Positions 44,015 through 56,401 of a stretch of 64,000 nucleotides of DNA are shown piece after piece. Position 1 is the stretch's first letter; every line of letters starts with the position of its first letter. The position numbers were made by a program, and so were the translations under genes. The notes beneath the pieces are model-generated. The model saw nothing but the letters and a program-made list of their open reading frames with translations, was not told the origin of the DNA and searched no databases. The stretch lies in contig NZ_BLPF01000001.1 in assembly GCF_011764425.1 (NCBI RefSeq), positions 2,037,001 through 2,101,000 of the forward strand. The letters run 5' to 3'. Origin of the DNA: Phytohabitans houttuyneae (GTDB taxonomy: Bacteria; Actinomycetota; Actinomycetes; Mycobacteriales; Micromonosporaceae).

Positions 44015-45211
44015 TCAGTCCCTCGGGTCGTGCGGGTCCAGGCCGTGCAGGGGAAAGACGGCCTTGCGCGTCGCCATGATGGCGCGGTCGATCGTGTCCG
44101 GCTCGCTCTCTGGCTGCCACGGGCGGTACGACACGTCGGCGTCGTCGGTCATGCGCAGCGGCACGTCGCGGCCGGGGCGGCGGCGCTTGGCCAGGTCGCG
44201 CCAGCCCAGCGGGGTCAGCGCCGCGGGGTCGATCGGGTCGCCCGTGGCCGTGGCCAGCAGGTGGGTCCAGGTGCGGGGCACGACCTCGACAAGCGCGTAC
44301 CCGCCGCCGCCCGTCGCGATCCACCGCCCCTCGCACAGCTCGTCGGCCAGGTCGCGCAGGGCCAGGTGGGCGGCGCGCTGGCCGTCGACGGACAGGCGGA
44401 GGTCGGCCAGCGGGTCGAGGCGGTGGCTGTCGGCGCCGCACTGGGTGAAGAGCACCTGCGGGCGGAACGCGCGTACCACCGACGGCACCACCGCGTGGAA
44501 GGCGCGCAGCCAGCCGGGATCGGACGTGCCGGGCGGCAGCGCGATGTTGACCGACGTACCCTCCGCGCCCTCGCCTCCCGTCTCCTCCGGAAAACCGGTG
44601 CCGGGAAAGAGCGCGAGCGGCGTCTCATGCAGGCTGACCGTGAGCACGCGCGGGTCGCCGTAGAAGACGGCCTGCACGCCGTCGCCGTGGTGGACGTCGA
44701 TGTCGATGTACGCCACGCGCTCCGCACCCAGGTCGAGCATGCGGGCGATGGCGACCGCCGGGTCGTTGTAGACGCAGAAGCCGGCCGCCCGCGCGGGCAT
44801 CGCGTGGTGCAGCCCGCCGGCCACGTTGACCGCTCGCCGCGCTTCACCGCGCCACACCGCCTCGGCGGCCGCGAGCGTGGCGCCGCAGACCAGCGCGCTC
44901 GCGTCGTGCATGCCGTCGAAGACGGGGTTGTCCGGCGTGTTCAGCCCCCATCCGCTGAAGAACGGGTCATCGGGAGCGGCCCGCACCGCGTCGATGTAGT
45001 CGGCGCGGTGCACGCGGGTGAGCGCGGCGTCGTCGGCCGGCTTGGGCGCGACGACGCGGACGCCGGGCCGGTCGAGCACGCCAAGCTCGCGGGCGAGCGC
45101 GATGGTCAGCTCCACGCGGACCGGGTCGAGGGGGTGGTCGCCCATGTCGTACGCCAGCAGGGCCTCGTCCCACACCACCACGGTGCCGTCCGCAGGAGTC
45201 ATGCGACTCAT
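44015..45211 (-). CDS. acuC: Acetoin utilization / class I deacetylase family protein
   Basis: A 398-residue zinc-dependent deacetylase. Active-site features are AGGLHHAMPARAAGFCVYND (His-His pair and tyrosine/Asp region, about 132-151), YIDIDVHHGDGVQAVFYGD (zinc Asp/His) and TQCGADSHRLDPLADL (zinc Asp). AcuC proteins remove acetyl groups from acetyl-CoA synthetase and so would oppose the PatA-like enzyme encoded nearby. The start ATG 45211 overlaps the stop of the P450 gene (ATGA), so it is the last gene of a three-gene run. Confidence 0.88.
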   Translation of the reverse strand: MSRMTPADGTVVVWDEALLAYDMGDHPLDPVRVELTIALARELGVLDRPGVRVVAPKPADDAALTRVHRADYIDAVRAAPDDPFFSGWGLNTPDNPVFDGMHDASALVCGATLAAAEAVWRGEARRAVNVAGGLHHAMPARAAGFCVYNDPAVAIARMLDLGAERVAYIDIDVHHGDGVQAVFYGDPRVLTVSLHETPLALFPGTGFPEETGGEGAEGTSVNIALPPGTSDPGWLRAFHAVVPSVVRAFRPQVLFTQCGADSHRLDPLADLRLSVDGQRAAHLALRDLADELCEGRWIATGGGGYALVEVVPRTWTHLLATATGDPIDPAALTPLGWRDLAKRRRPGRDVPLRMTDDADVSYRPWQPESEPDTIDRAIMATRKAVFPLHGLDPHDPRD

Positions 45212-46452
45212 CGTCGCACGCGTAGCAGCAGCGGCACGCCGTAGCGGGGACGCAGCGTGATCAACGGTTGCGGCACGACAGGACGTCCGCCGGGCGCGGG
45301 CGTGAACGTCCACGTCGCGCAGACCGCCTCGGTCACCCGGACCGATTCCAGCTCGGCGAACTCGTTGCCCACGCACTGGCGAGGTCCGCTGCCGAACGGG
45401 AAGTACGCGTACCGCGCGGGTGGCGGCCCGTCCAGCCACCGCTCCGGCCGGAACCGCTCGGGCTCGGGCCACCACGCGGGGTCGCGGTGCATCACCCACG
45501 GGCTGAGGATGAGCGTCGCGCCGGCGGGCAGCCGCCGCCCACCGACCTCGCGTGGCTCCGTGAGGTGGCGCCAGATCGCCCAGGCCGGCGGGTAGAGGCG
45601 CAGCGACTCGCGCACGACCGCGGTGGTGAACTCCCGGTCGCCGGCCGCGATCCGCTCCTGCGCCGCCGGGTCGTGCGAGAGCAGCGCGAACGTCCACGCC
45701 AGCGCGTTGGCCGTCGTCTCGTGCCCGGCCAGCAGCAGCGTGAGCGCCTCGTCGCGGATGCGGCGGTCCGGCATGCCGGTAGCCAGCAGCAGGCTCAGCA
45801 GGTCGCTCCCGCCCGGCGCGGCGCGCCGCGCCTCGATCAACCCGTAGACCACGGCGTCGACGGCCGCGCTGTCCGCACGCCACCGCCGGGTCGCGGGGAG
45901 GGGCAGGCGGTCCAGGAGGGTACCGCCGGGAAGGATCTCGCGCCGCAGCGCGCGCTGGTTGCGGGCGAGCGCGCGGCTGACCGTGGTGACCGCCGCGTCA
46001 CCCACGTCCGCGTCGAACACCGTGCGCGCGACGATCGCCAGCGTGAGCGCGGTCATGTCGCGGTGCAGGTCGCGTACCTCGCCGTCGCGCCACCCCGCCG
46101 CCGCGGCCGTGGCCAGCGCGGTGAACGTCTCCGCGTACCCGGCCACCCGCTCGCGGTGAAAGAGCGGCTGCACCAGCCGCCGCTGCTGCCGGTGCAGGTC
46201 GGGCGGGCTGGTCAGCAGGCCGTCGCCGAGCACCCGCTTGAGTGGTTCACGGCCGCGGCGGCCGACGCCCTTCGCGTACTCCCGCTGGGTGCGGGTGAGC
46301 GCCTCCTGGATCGCGATGGGGTCGCTGACGAGGTAGGCGCGGGCGCCCGGCACCGGCAGCCGGGCCACCGCGCCACGGCGGCGGGCCCGCGCCAGGAGGG
46401 CGAGAGGGTTCAGGCCACGGGGCGGTCGGGGTCCGTGATCCACTCGCTCCAC
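45208..46452 (-). CDS. Cytochrome P450
   Basis: A 414-residue soluble P450 monooxygenase. The I-helix oxygen-binding motif is LLAGHETTANA (about 245), the ExxR motif is VRESLRLYPPAW, and the heme-thiolate loop is FPFGSGPRQCVGNEFAELE (Cys about 361). The substrate is unknown; the family looks like bacterial fatty-acid or terpenoid-type P450s. The start overlaps the upstream sulfurtransferase gene by up to 43 nt; a GTG at 46443 would shorten it slightly. No ferredoxin gene is next to it. Confidence 0.9.
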   Translation of the reverse strand: MERVDHGPRPPRGLNPLALLARARRRGAVARLPVPGARAYLVSDPIAIQEALTRTQREYAKGVGRRGREPLKRVLGDGLLTSPPDLHRQQRRLVQPLFHRERVAGYAETFTALATAAAAGWRDGEVRDLHRDMTALTLAIVARTVFDADVGDAAVTTVSRALARNQRALRREILPGGTLLDRLPLPATRRWRADSAAVDAVVYGLIEARRAAPGGSDLLSLLLATGMPDRRIRDEALTLLLAGHETTANALAWTFALLSHDPAAQERIAAGDREFTTAVVRESLRLYPPAWAIWRHLTEPREVGGRRLPAGATLILSPWVMHRDPAWWPEPERFRPERWLDGPPPARYAYFPFGSGPRQCVGNEFAELESVRVTEAVCATWTFTPAPGGRPVVPQPLITLRPRYGVPLLLRVRR

Positions 46453-47234
46453 GACCCCACATAGAGCGCGGCGTCCGTCCTGCCGGCCAGGTGGAGCGCC
46501 AGCACGGTGTGCGCGGCGGTGATTCCGGAGCCACAGTACGCACCGACGGGTACCAAATCGTCGACGCCGACCGCCGCGAACCGCGACCGAAGGGCAGCGG
46601 CGGCGCGCAACCGGCCATCAGCCTCGAGATGGTCGGTGGTCGGGAGGTTGACCGCGCCCGGAATGTGTCCCGCGACCGGGTCGATCGGCTCGACCTCGCC
46701 CCGGTATCGGGGTGCCGCCCGCACGTCGATCAGCACGCCCTCGGTGGCGAGGTGGCCGGCCGCCGCCGCGTCGAGCACCGGCAGGGCGCCGGGCCGCACG
46801 GTGAAGTCGCCCGGCGGCGGGTCGGGCACCTCGGTGGTCACCGGGAGGCCGGCTGCCACCCACGCGGGGAACCCGCCGTCGAGCACCCGCACCGCCGCGT
46901 GCCCCGCCCAGCGGAGCGTCCACCAGGTGCGGGCGGCGGGGAGGCCGTCGCCGAGGTCGTACACGACGACGGGGCGATCCTCGCGCACACCGGCCGCCCG
47001 CAGCACCCGCTGGAGGTCGTCGGGGTCGGGCAGGGGATGGCGCCCGCGCTCACCCGGCGGACCGCAGAGATCGGCGTCAATGTCCAAGTGGACCGCGCCG
47101 GGCACGTGGCCCGCGTCGTAGTCGTCCCGCCCGGGCGGACCGGCCAGGCGCCAGCGGACGTCGAGGACGGTGGTCTCCGCCAGCTTCGCAGCGAGGTCAG
47201 AGGGGTCCACGATAAGATCGTCGGGTACGGCCAC
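46410..47234 (-). CDS. Sulfurtransferase (two-domain rhodanese)
   Basis: A 274-residue protein with two rhodanese domains. The first (TTVLDVRWRLAGPPGRDDYD) is catalytically inert. The second carries the active-site loop AYCGSGITAAHTVLAL (Cys about 235), the sequence type seen in thiosulfate or 3-mercaptopyruvate sulfurtransferases. It moves sulfane sulfur to thiols or cyanide. It starts at GTG/ATG 47234 and is the first gene of the rhodanese-P450-acuC run; divergent from ideR. Confidence 0.88.
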   Translation of the reverse strand: MAVPDDLIVDPSDLAAKLAETTVLDVRWRLAGPPGRDDYDAGHVPGAVHLDIDADLCGPPGERGRHPLPDPDDLQRVLRAAGVREDRPVVVYDLGDGLPAARTWWTLRWAGHAAVRVLDGGFPAWVAAGLPVTTEVPDPPPGDFTVRPGALPVLDAAAAGHLATEGVLIDVRAAPRYRGEVEPIDPVAGHIPGAVNLPTTDHLEADGRLRAAAALRSRFAAVGVDDLVPVGAYCGSGITAAHTVLALHLAGRTDAALYVGSWSEWITDPDRPVA

Positions 47235-47321
47235 GGGGTCAAGTCAACCACCCTTCGGGGCCGCACTGCGGTACGGGTTGCGCCGTTTCGCGGGGTAGCA
47301 TGGTGCAGGGAGGGCTGCACT

Positions 47322-48008
47322 GTGAACGACTTGGTCGATACCACCGAGATGTACCTGAAGACCATCCTCGAGCTCGAAGAGGAGGGTGTGCCGCCGCTGC
47401 GTGCCCGGATCGCCGAGCGGCTGCACCAGAGCGGCCCCACCGTAAGCCAGACCGTCGCCCGCATGGAGCGCGACGGCTTGCTCACCGTGGAGGGCGACCG
47501 GCACCTGGCGCTCACCGATTCGGGCCGCTCCCACGCGGTTTCCGTGATGCGCAAGCACCGCCTCGCCGAGCTGCTGCTCGTCAACGTGATCGGCTTGCCC
47601 TACGAGGAGGCCCACGAGGAGGCCTGCCGCTGGGAGCACGTCATGAGCGACACGGTGGAAAAGAAGGTCTACGAGCTGCTCAACCGCCCCACCCGCTCGC
47701 CGTACGGCAACCCGATCCCCGGCCTGGACGCGCTCGGCAACGGCGCGACCGCCACGTCCGGCGGCGAGGAGGGTGGCGAGCGCAACCTCGCGTTCCCGGG
47801 CCTGACCGGCCAGGTGGTGGTGCGGCGCATCTGCGAGAGCGTCCAGACCGACGCCGACGTGCTCCGCCAGCTCCACGCCGCGGGCGTCGACCCCGGCGTG
47901 ACGGTGACGGTGGCCCAGGAGCGCGACGCAGTGACGATCGACCGCTCCGGCGACAAGATCCGCCTCCCCCGCGAGGTGGCATCCCGCGTCTTCGTGGCGG
48001 CCCGCTAG
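47322..48008 (+). CDS. ideR: DtxR/IdeR-type metal-dependent repressor
   Basis: A 228-residue regulator. The winged HTH is at the N-terminus (IAERLHQSGPTVSQTVARME). The metal-binding and dimer domain has HRLAELLLVNVIGLPYEEAH and EEACRWEHVMSDTVEKKVYE, including the cysteine that marks iron-responsive DtxR/IdeR rather than MntR. A C-terminal SH3-like domain ends in KIRLPREVASRVFVAAR. It represses iron uptake genes when Fe2+ is bound. The GTG at 47322 has GGGAGGG 8 nt upstream. Confidence 0.88.
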   Translation: MNDLVDTTEMYLKTILELEEEGVPPLRARIAERLHQSGPTVSQTVARMERDGLLTVEGDRHLALTDSGRSHAVSVMRKHRLAELLLVNVIGLPYEEAHEEACRWEHVMSDTVEKKVYELLNRPTRSPYGNPIPGLDALGNGATATSGGEEGGERNLAFPGLTGQVVVRRICESVQTDADVLRQLHAAGVDPGVTVTVAQERDAVTIDRSGDKIRLPREVASRVFVAAR

Positions 48009-48315
48009 CGCGCTCCCAGGGCGGCCTCGGCTCGGTGCGATGCGTGTGTGACGCACACTGAGCTTGAGGCCGCGCGGGGAAACGGGCGCTGCGGAGACCG
48101 TGGCGCAACCCGCGGCTGATCCGCGCCACGATCCCTCCGGAGGCCGACTGGCCGTGGAGGGTGAGGCCCCGGGAACGCCTCACGCACCGGCACCGACCAC
48201 GATGGCTGATCCGTGCCGCAATCCGAGGTCGCCCGAAGCCGGTTGGGCTCGAAGCGGGCCGGGTCGAGCCGCGCGGTAGCAGCTTAGTGGGCGCCGCAAG
48301 CCTCATCCGACCGTC

Positions 48316-48377
48316 GTTGATCAGGGACTTCGTGGGTGGAAACGCCGGCCGACACGCCCACCAACTCCCTGATCAAC
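48316..48377. repeat. Dispersed palindromic repeat, copy 2
   Basis: Begins GTTGATCAGGGACTTCGTGG and ends CAACTCCCTGATCAAC; the arms pair with a few mismatches. It lies between the convergent ideR and lipoprotein genes. Confidence 0.82.
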
Positions 48378-48448
48378 TCCCAGGGATCGTGCCGTGGTCA
48401 GCCGGCAGGACGTGCGGGTGGTGAGGCCGTGGAACGGCCCGCGCCCTG

Positions 48449-48519
48449 AGCTGGCCCAGCGCGGAGGGTGAGGCCGCGGGAGCAACGGTCTGGACCACCG
48501 CGGACATCGCGGTAGCCCG
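48449..48519 (+). repeat. Second repeat family, copy A
   Basis: Contains GAGGGTGAGGCCGCGGGAGC, then GGTCTGGACCACCGCGGACA and GCGGTAGCCCG. Copies B and C at 52350-52421 (inverted) and 52642-52705 share most of this order. Confidence 0.7.
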
Positions 48520-48562
48520 CGTCTGGTTGGGTTTGGTTTTCGGCGGGCGTCGGGCGGCGCGC

Positions 48563-49115
48563 CTAGACGCTCGTTTGGTTGATTTCCTTTGCGAGCTCTA
48601 CCAGCTTGGGAGCGAGCGCGTCCGCCGCCGTGCGTGGCTGGCCGGGTGCGAAGGTGTAGCGGAGGATGATCAGCCGGGCGTCGGCGGTCAGCCAGCCCAC
48701 CTCGACGCCCGGGCCGGCGGAGCCGCCGGCGCCGCGGATCTGGCGGTAGGCGGCCTTGCCCAGGCCCTTGACGCTCGCGCCGCCCTCGGGGACGAGCTCC
48801 TCCTGGAAGACCTCGGCGTCGGCGGTCGTCACCGTCACGGACAGCACCAGGTCGGGGCGGGCGGCGCCCATCGACTGGACGGCGCAGGAGTAGGTCTTGT
48901 CGACCTTCTGCGCGCCGGCGATGTCGAACTTGACGCCCACGATCCGCTCGATCAGCACGTAGTCGAGCAGCTGGCACACCCCACCCGCGGCGGCCGCGGG
49001 ATCTCGGGCGCCACCGGCGCGGGAGGGCGGGCGTGTCGGCGGCGGCCTCCGCTCCGCAGCCGGCGAGGAGCAGCAGCAACAGGCTGGCGCTGAGGCGTCG
49101 CGCACGCGTCCGCAC
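48563..49115 (-). pseudogene. Secreted lipoprotein (DUF3558-like), frame disrupted
   Basis: The signal peptide VRTRARRLSASLLLLLLAGC (lipobox LAGC) is read from GTG 49115 in one frame. The mature domain (GGVCQLLDYVLIERIVGVKF to APKLVELAKEINQTSV) is in another. Between them, at about 48990-49060, the third frame reads a plausible linker PPAPVAPEIP. Two single-base losses in GC runs would join all three parts into about 184 residues. The cysteine pattern resembles DUF3558 lipoproteins; function unknown. AGGAGG lies upstream of the GTG. An assembly error is likely, but true decay is not excluded. Confidence 0.6.
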
Positions 49116-49179
49116 GGTCGTGGGTCCTCCTGATCGGCGACGGCCTTGCCGGATCCGGTCCGTCGGCCACGATAGGGCC

Positions 49180-50379
49180 TCAGGCGGCGGCAGGAAAGCC
49201 CGGAAGGTGCGACACGATGTGTTTTGCGATCTCGAGGGAGCTGGTGGCGGCCGGCGAGGGGGCATTCAGCACGTGTACCTGCCGCTCGCTCGCCACGATC
49301 AGGAAGTCGTCGACCAGCGAACCGTCCGGCGCGATGGCCTGTGCCCGCACGCCCGCCTCGGTGCGCACAAGGTCGCCCTCGGTCACCTCCGGCACCAGGC
49401 GGGCGAGGCTCTGCGCGAAGCGGCGGGTGGAGAGCGAGCGGCGCACCTCGGTCAGGCCGTGGCCGAGGTGGCGCCTCGCCAGCCGCCACAGTCCGGAGTA
49501 GACGGCGAAGTCGGCGATGTCGCGGGGGTTGACGCGACGCCAGCTGTACCCCTCGCGGGCGAGCGCGAGCACGGCGTTGGGTCCAGCGTGGACGGTGCCG
49601 TCGACCATGCGCGTGAGGTGCACGCCCAGGAACGGGAACTGCGGGTCGGGCACCGGGTAGATCAGGCCGCGCACCAGGTCACGCCGCTCGGGGCGAAGCT
49701 CGAAGTACTCGCCGCGGAACGGGATGATCCGCGCCGGCGGGTCCACCCCGGCCAGCCGTGCGACGCGGTCGGCGTGGAGGCCGGCGCAGTTCACCAGGAC
49801 GTCGGCGCGGATGTCGCCCGCCGTCGTCTCGATGATCTGCCGGTCGTCGCGGGCCACGATGCCGGTCACCTTGGTGCCGAAGCGCACCTCGGCACCCGCC
49901 TTCTCGGCGAGCGCGGCGAGCGTGTTGCACACCGCGGCGAAGTCGGCAATGCCGGTCGAGGCGACGTGGAGGGCTTGTACGCAGTTGACGTGCGGCTCGT
50001 ACTCCGTCGCCTCCTCCCTCGTCAGCAGGCGCACCGGCAGGCCGTTGGCCACCGCCCGCTCGTGCAGCGCGCGCAGGCGGGGAAGCTCCTCGGCGTCGGT
50101 GGCGACGATCAGCTTGCCGCACACCTCGTGGCGGATGCCGTGCTCGGCGCAGAACTCCACCATCGACCGCGAACCCGCCCGGCAGAGCGTCGCCTTGAGG
50201 CTGCCCGGCTTGTAGTACACGCCCGCGTGGATCACGCCGGAGTTGTGGCCGGTCTGGTGCGCCGCCGCGCGGTCCTCCTTCTCCAGCACGGTCACCTGCG
50301 CATCCGGGAAGTCCTGGGTGATCCGGTGCGCGACGGCGAGGCCCACGATCCCGGCCCCGACCACGACAAACTTCGCCAT
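49180..50379 (-). CDS. lhgO: L-2-hydroxyglutarate oxidase
   Basis: A 399-residue FAD-dependent oxidase. The N-terminal dinucleotide motif VVGAGIVGLAVAHRITQDFP and the family signature HQTGHNSGVIHAGVYYKPGS (about 41-60) are diagnostic of LhgO/L2HGDH. It oxidises L-2-hydroxyglutarate to 2-oxoglutarate, a metabolite-repair step. The C-terminus GLWRLARRHLGHGLTEVRRS continues the family pattern. ATG 50379 was chosen because the fold begins there; the upstream open frame is Arg/Pro-rich noise. Confidence 0.9.
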   Translation of the reverse strand: MAKFVVVGAGIVGLAVAHRITQDFPDAQVTVLEKEDRAAAHQTGHNSGVIHAGVYYKPGSLKATLCRAGSRSMVEFCAEHGIRHEVCGKLIVATDAEELPRLRALHERAVANGLPVRLLTREEATEYEPHVNCVQALHVASTGIADFAAVCNTLAALAEKAGAEVRFGTKVTGIVARDDRQIIETTAGDIRADVLVNCAGLHADRVARLAGVDPPARIIPFRGEYFELRPERRDLVRGLIYPVPDPQFPFLGVHLTRMVDGTVHAGPNAVLALAREGYSWRRVNPRDIADFAVYSGLWRLARRHLGHGLTEVRRSLSTRRFAQSLARLVPEVTEGDLVRTEAGVRAQAIAPDGSLVDDFLIVASERQVHVLNAPSPAATSSLEIAKHIVSHLPGFPAAA

Positions 50380-50438
50380 GGCCGGACAGTACCCTCCGCC
50401 CGGCGCTCCCGGTCCTGGCCAGTCGGCCTGCCGACGCT

Positions 50439-50681
50439 TCAGCCGGCGGGGTCGCCGTCCACGTACGGGCAGTGGCGGCACCCGCGCCCGCAGCACGAGC
50501 CGCGCTTGGCGTGGAAGGCGGCGGTCAGCACGAAGAGGCCCGTGTCCGGGTCGAGGTAGCCCGCCTCTCCGGCCGCGAGCGCCGCGTCGTGGGCCGCGAT
50601 GATCTCGGCGCGGCGGGGGTGCTCGGGGGACAGCCGGGACGGGTGTGGCTCGTGCAGGGTTCGGGGCGCGAGCCGGTCCAC
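50439..50681 (-). CDS. DUF5522 cysteine-rich small protein
   Basis: An 80-residue protein with a conserved helical middle (HPRRAEIIAAHDAALAAGEA) and a cysteine-rich C-terminus RGSCCGRGCRHCPYVDGDPA. It fits the DUF5522 family; the cysteines may bind metal. Function unknown. It is followed by lhgO and preceded by the EamA gene, all on the minus strand. Confidence 0.75.
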   Translation of the reverse strand: MDRLAPRTLHEPHPSRLSPEHPRRAEIIAAHDAALAAGEAGYLDPDTGLFVLTAAFHAKRGSCCGRGCRHCPYVDGDPAG

Positions 50682-50702
50682 GCCCCGAACCCTATCGCCG
50701 GC

Positions 50703-51596
50703 CTACGTCACCGCCGGCTCGTAGGCCGACTCGGTGACGAGCAGGGCGGCCACCGCGCCGAGCAGTACCACCGTGCCGGCCATCGCCGCGGTCGAGAGCC
50801 GCTCCCCCAGCAGCGCCACCGCGATCCCGGCCGCCACCACCGGCTCGAGCAGCGCCACGACCGAGGCGGTCGCCGCGCGCACGTGGGCGAGGCCTGCGAA
50901 GAAGAGGCCGTACGCCAGCGCGCTCGGCACAGCACCGAGGTAGAGCAGCCACGCGAGCGTGCCGGCACTGTACGTGACGGTGGCCGGCAGGAGCCCTTCC
51001 ACCAGCGCGAACGGCAGCAGGCACACCCCACCCACCACAAAGCCGGCGAACGCGGTGTCGTACGCCTGCCCCGAGGTGCCCCGGGCGCGGGTCAGGAGCG
51101 TGACGCCCGCGTAGCCGCACGCGGACAGGAGCGAGAGGGCAAGGCCGAGCGCGGGACGGGTACCGGTGCCGCCTGATCCGCTGGTCAGCAGGGCGAGGCC
51201 GGCGAGCGCGAGCACGACGGAGACCGCGCCGGCCCGGCCGAGGCGCTCGCCCATCGTGACCCGCGCGCCGAACGCGATCAGCACCGGACCCGCGCCGAGC
51301 GTGACGACCGTGGCGACGGCGAGCCCGACGTAGGCGACCGCGCCGTAGAACGCGGTCTGGTACACGGCCAGCCCGAGACCGATCGCGACGAGGTCGCGCC
51401 TTCTCGCGCGGCGCGGCGCGGGGGCGGCCCGGCGGCGGCGGAATGCGAGCACCGCGCCGAGGATGGCGACGCCGATGACCATCCGCCACCAGGAGACGGC
51501 GATGGGGCCGAGACCGCTGTCCCGGTAGAGGATGGCCGCGGCCGCTCCGCCCGAACCCCAGGCGGCAGCGGCGACGGCGATGAAGAGGAAAGGCAT
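50703..51596 (-). CDS. EamA/DMT-superfamily exporter
   Basis: A 297-residue membrane protein with ten hydrophobic segments in two EamA halves, e.g. [20 protein letters not shown] in the first and [20 protein letters not shown] in the second, where the E-P pair of the family is seen. Such proteins export amino acids, nucleobases or other metabolites; the substrate is unknown. The ATG at 51596 is about 7 residues before the first helix. Confidence 0.85.
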   Translation of the reverse strand: MPFLFIAVAAAAWGSGGAAAAILYRDSGLGPIAVSWWRMVIGVAILGAVLAFRRRRAAPAPRRARRRDLVAIGLGLAVYQTAFYGAVAYVGLAVATVVTLGAGPVLIAFGARVTMGERLGRAGAVSVVLALAGLALLTSGSGGTGTRPALGLALSLLSACGYAGVTLLTRARGTSGQAYDTAFAGFVVGGVCLLPFALVEGLLPATVTYSAGTLAWLLYLGAVPSALAYGLFFAGLAHVRAATASVVALLEPVVAAGIAVALLGERLSTAAMAGTVVLLGAVAALLVTESAYEPAVT

Positions 51597-51829
51597 GCGA
51601 AGACTCCACTGTGGATGGCTGACGGGACCGCGGGGATGCGGGCGGCAGCCATCGGCCGCGGGACCTCAGGACCGGTCCGGCGGCGTGGGCTCAGTGGAGA
51701 AGCCGCCCGCTAGCGGACGGGTGGAGGAAGCACGCCAAGATGCACGCCCACAAACCTAGCCGGCCGCCACGAAAACGTCGCCGGAATTCCTGCCACAGGC
51801 TGTCAGTCGCCACCCCGCATGATGCCCGC

Positions 51830-52297
51830 ATGAACAATTTCGACTTCCTCATCGGCACCTGGGACGTCACGAACCGCTACCTGACCAAGCGGTTGGCTGG
51901 CAGCGACGAGTGGGAGGAGTTCCCCGGGCGCGCGGCGTCACGGGCGTTCTTCGAGGGCGCCGGCAACTTCGACGAGATCGTCTTCCCCACGAAGGGCTGG
52001 CGCGGCGCGACGGTCCGCACGTACGACCCGGCGACGGAACTCTGGTCGCTCTACTGGGTCAGCAGCCGCACGGGCCGCATGGACCCGCCGGTGGTGGGGC
52101 GGTTCGTGGACGGCGTGGGCGAGTTCACGGGCACAGACGTGTGGGAGGGGCAACCGGTGCGGGTGCGCTTCATCTGGTCCGACATCACCGCGGACGGGGT
52201 GCACTGGCAGCAGGCCTTCGCGACCGGGGACGGCGCGTGGGAGACCAACTGGCACATGTACTTCACCCGCGTGTCCGACGGCCCGGAAAGACTCTAG
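51830..52297 (+). CDS. Conserved hypothetical protein, probable calycin-like fold
   Basis: A 155-residue protein, MNNFDFLIGTWDVTNRYLTK..., beginning with the FDFLIGTWDV pattern of small beta-barrel proteins (DUF1579-like or lipocalin-like). It is rich in aromatic residues (LWSLYWVSSRTGRMDPP, HWQQAFATGDGAWETNWHMY). No signal peptide or membrane segment. Function unknown. The ATG at 51830 was chosen; the frame is open upstream but basic and unstructured. Confidence 0.7.
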   Translation: MNNFDFLIGTWDVTNRYLTKRLAGSDEWEEFPGRAASRAFFEGAGNFDEIVFPTKGWRGATVRTYDPATELWSLYWVSSRTGRMDPPVVGRFVDGVGEFTGTDVWEGQPVRVRFIWSDITADGVHWQQAFATGDGAWETNWHMYFTRVSDGPERL

Positions 52298-52998
52298 GCG
52301 GGGGTGCGACCGTGGTAGCCGTTTCAGACGATCCAATTAGAAGCAGATCCGGGCTACCGCGGCGTCCGCGGTGGTCCGGACCGTTGCTCCCGCGGCCTCA
52401 CCCTCCGCAGTCCCCCAGCTCACCCCAAAGAGCCCGCTCCCGCGAATCCAGGGGGTGATCTCGAAGCTCACGGTCCCGCAGGACGGGCCGCGCGCGGCCT
52501 TACCCTCGGCGGTCGACCAGCCCTTCAGGCCGAAGATCGGACCGTGATATGGATCCGCCCTTGTGGGGGCGCAGCCCTACAACTATCTGCCCGGCTCCGG
52601 CCACAATCCCGGACCCGTCGGCGGCCGCACGGGGCGCCTGAGCACCGCGGAGGGCAAGGCCGCTGGAGTAACGGTCCGGACCACGGCGGACATCGCAGTA
52701 GCCCGCCATCTCGTCGGGGGTTGAACTTTCCAGAAAAGGCTCACCCCGACCGCGAACGTCTCTAGGTCCGCCTCCGCGGTTGGCCGACCAGTCCCGACCC
52801 GACCCACGCCCAGGGGGCTCTCAAGCTGGGCGCAGCAATGCGCCCAGCTTGAGACGTGCGTTCACTGGCGCCGGTCGGCCGCGAAGGCGGGGCATCAGGC
52901 CGGTCCGGGAGCCACGCGAGCGCGCCTCCCGTGCACGCGACCGCGCCCGACAAAACACAGCGCCCGCCCGATCTCGCGATCGGGCGCCGGGGTGTCGC
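52298..52998. repeat. Gene-free region with copies of the second repeat family
   Basis: 700 nt without a gene. It holds inverted copy B (52350-52421), partial inverted copy D (about 52471-52516) and direct copy C (52642-52705) of the family described at 48449-48519. A short inverted repeat CAAGCTGGGCGCA / TGCGCCCAGCTTG (about 52822-52854) lies towards the nrdJ end and may terminate nrdJ transcription. Confidence 0.65.
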
Positions 52999-55829
<2,831 letters not shown>

Positions 55830-55876
55830 AGTCAAATGCCCCCTCGGAACCCAAAACCTAAAGATCAAAAACCAAA

Positions 55877-56401
55877 CTATTGGGTACGGCCGACGGCCGG
55901 CTCAGGCATCGGAGAGCGACTTGCGCTCTCCACTCGCCCAGCGCCGTCACGGGCCACCGCGGCGGCGCGCAGTGACGCGATCTCCCGCTCGAAGTCGCCC
56001 AACGACTCAAACGACCGATACACGCTCGCAAACCGCAGGTAGGCCACCTCGTCCAGCTCGCGCAGCGGCCCAAGGATGGCCAGGCCGACCTCGTGGCTGG
56101 GGATCTCGGCGGCGCCGCGGGCCCGGACGGTCTCCTCGACCTTCTGCGCGAGCAGCGCGATCGCGTCCTCGTCGACCGGCCGCCCCTGGCACGCCTTGCG
56201 CACCCCGCCACTGATCTTGGTGCGGCTGAACGGCTCGGTCACCCCGCTGCGCTTGACGACGGCCAACACCGCCTCCTCGACGGTCGTGAACCGCTTGCCA
56301 CACTCGGGACAGGCCCGGCGGCGGCGGATCAACTGACCGTCGTCTGCCTCGCGCGAGTCGACGACCCGGGAGTCGGCGTGCCGACAATACGGACAGCGCA
56401 T
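55877..56401 (-). CDS. nrdR: Transcriptional repressor NrdR
   Basis: A 174-residue repressor of ribonucleotide reductase genes. The N-terminal zinc ribbon [20 protein letters not shown] with [13 protein letters not shown] is complete. The ATP-cone follows ([20 protein letters not shown]), sensing dATP/ATP. ATG 56401 has GGGAGGTG 5 nt upstream. It precedes nrdJ with a 47-nt gap; co-transcription and autoregulation through the box at 56566-56581 are likely. Confidence 0.93.
   Translation of the reverse strand: MRCPYCRHADSRVVDSREADDGQLIRRRRACPECGKRFTTVEEAVLAVVKRSGVTEPFSRTKISGGVRKACQGRPVDEDAIALLAQKVEETVRARGAAEIPSHEVGLAILGPLRELDEVAYLRFASVYRSFESLGDFEREIASLRAAAVARDGAGRVESASRSPMPEPAVGRTQ

Larger units (their letters stand above)
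48009..48562. other. Repeat-rich intergenic region
   Basis: About 550 nt without a gene between ideR and a lipoprotein gene. It contains palindromic repeat copy 2 (48316-48377) and several partial copies of a second family with the core GCGGAGGGTGAGGCCGCGGG: a fuller one at about 48449-48519 and shorter ones near 48060-48090 and 48151-48180. No promoter or RNA gene is evident. Confidence 0.6.
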
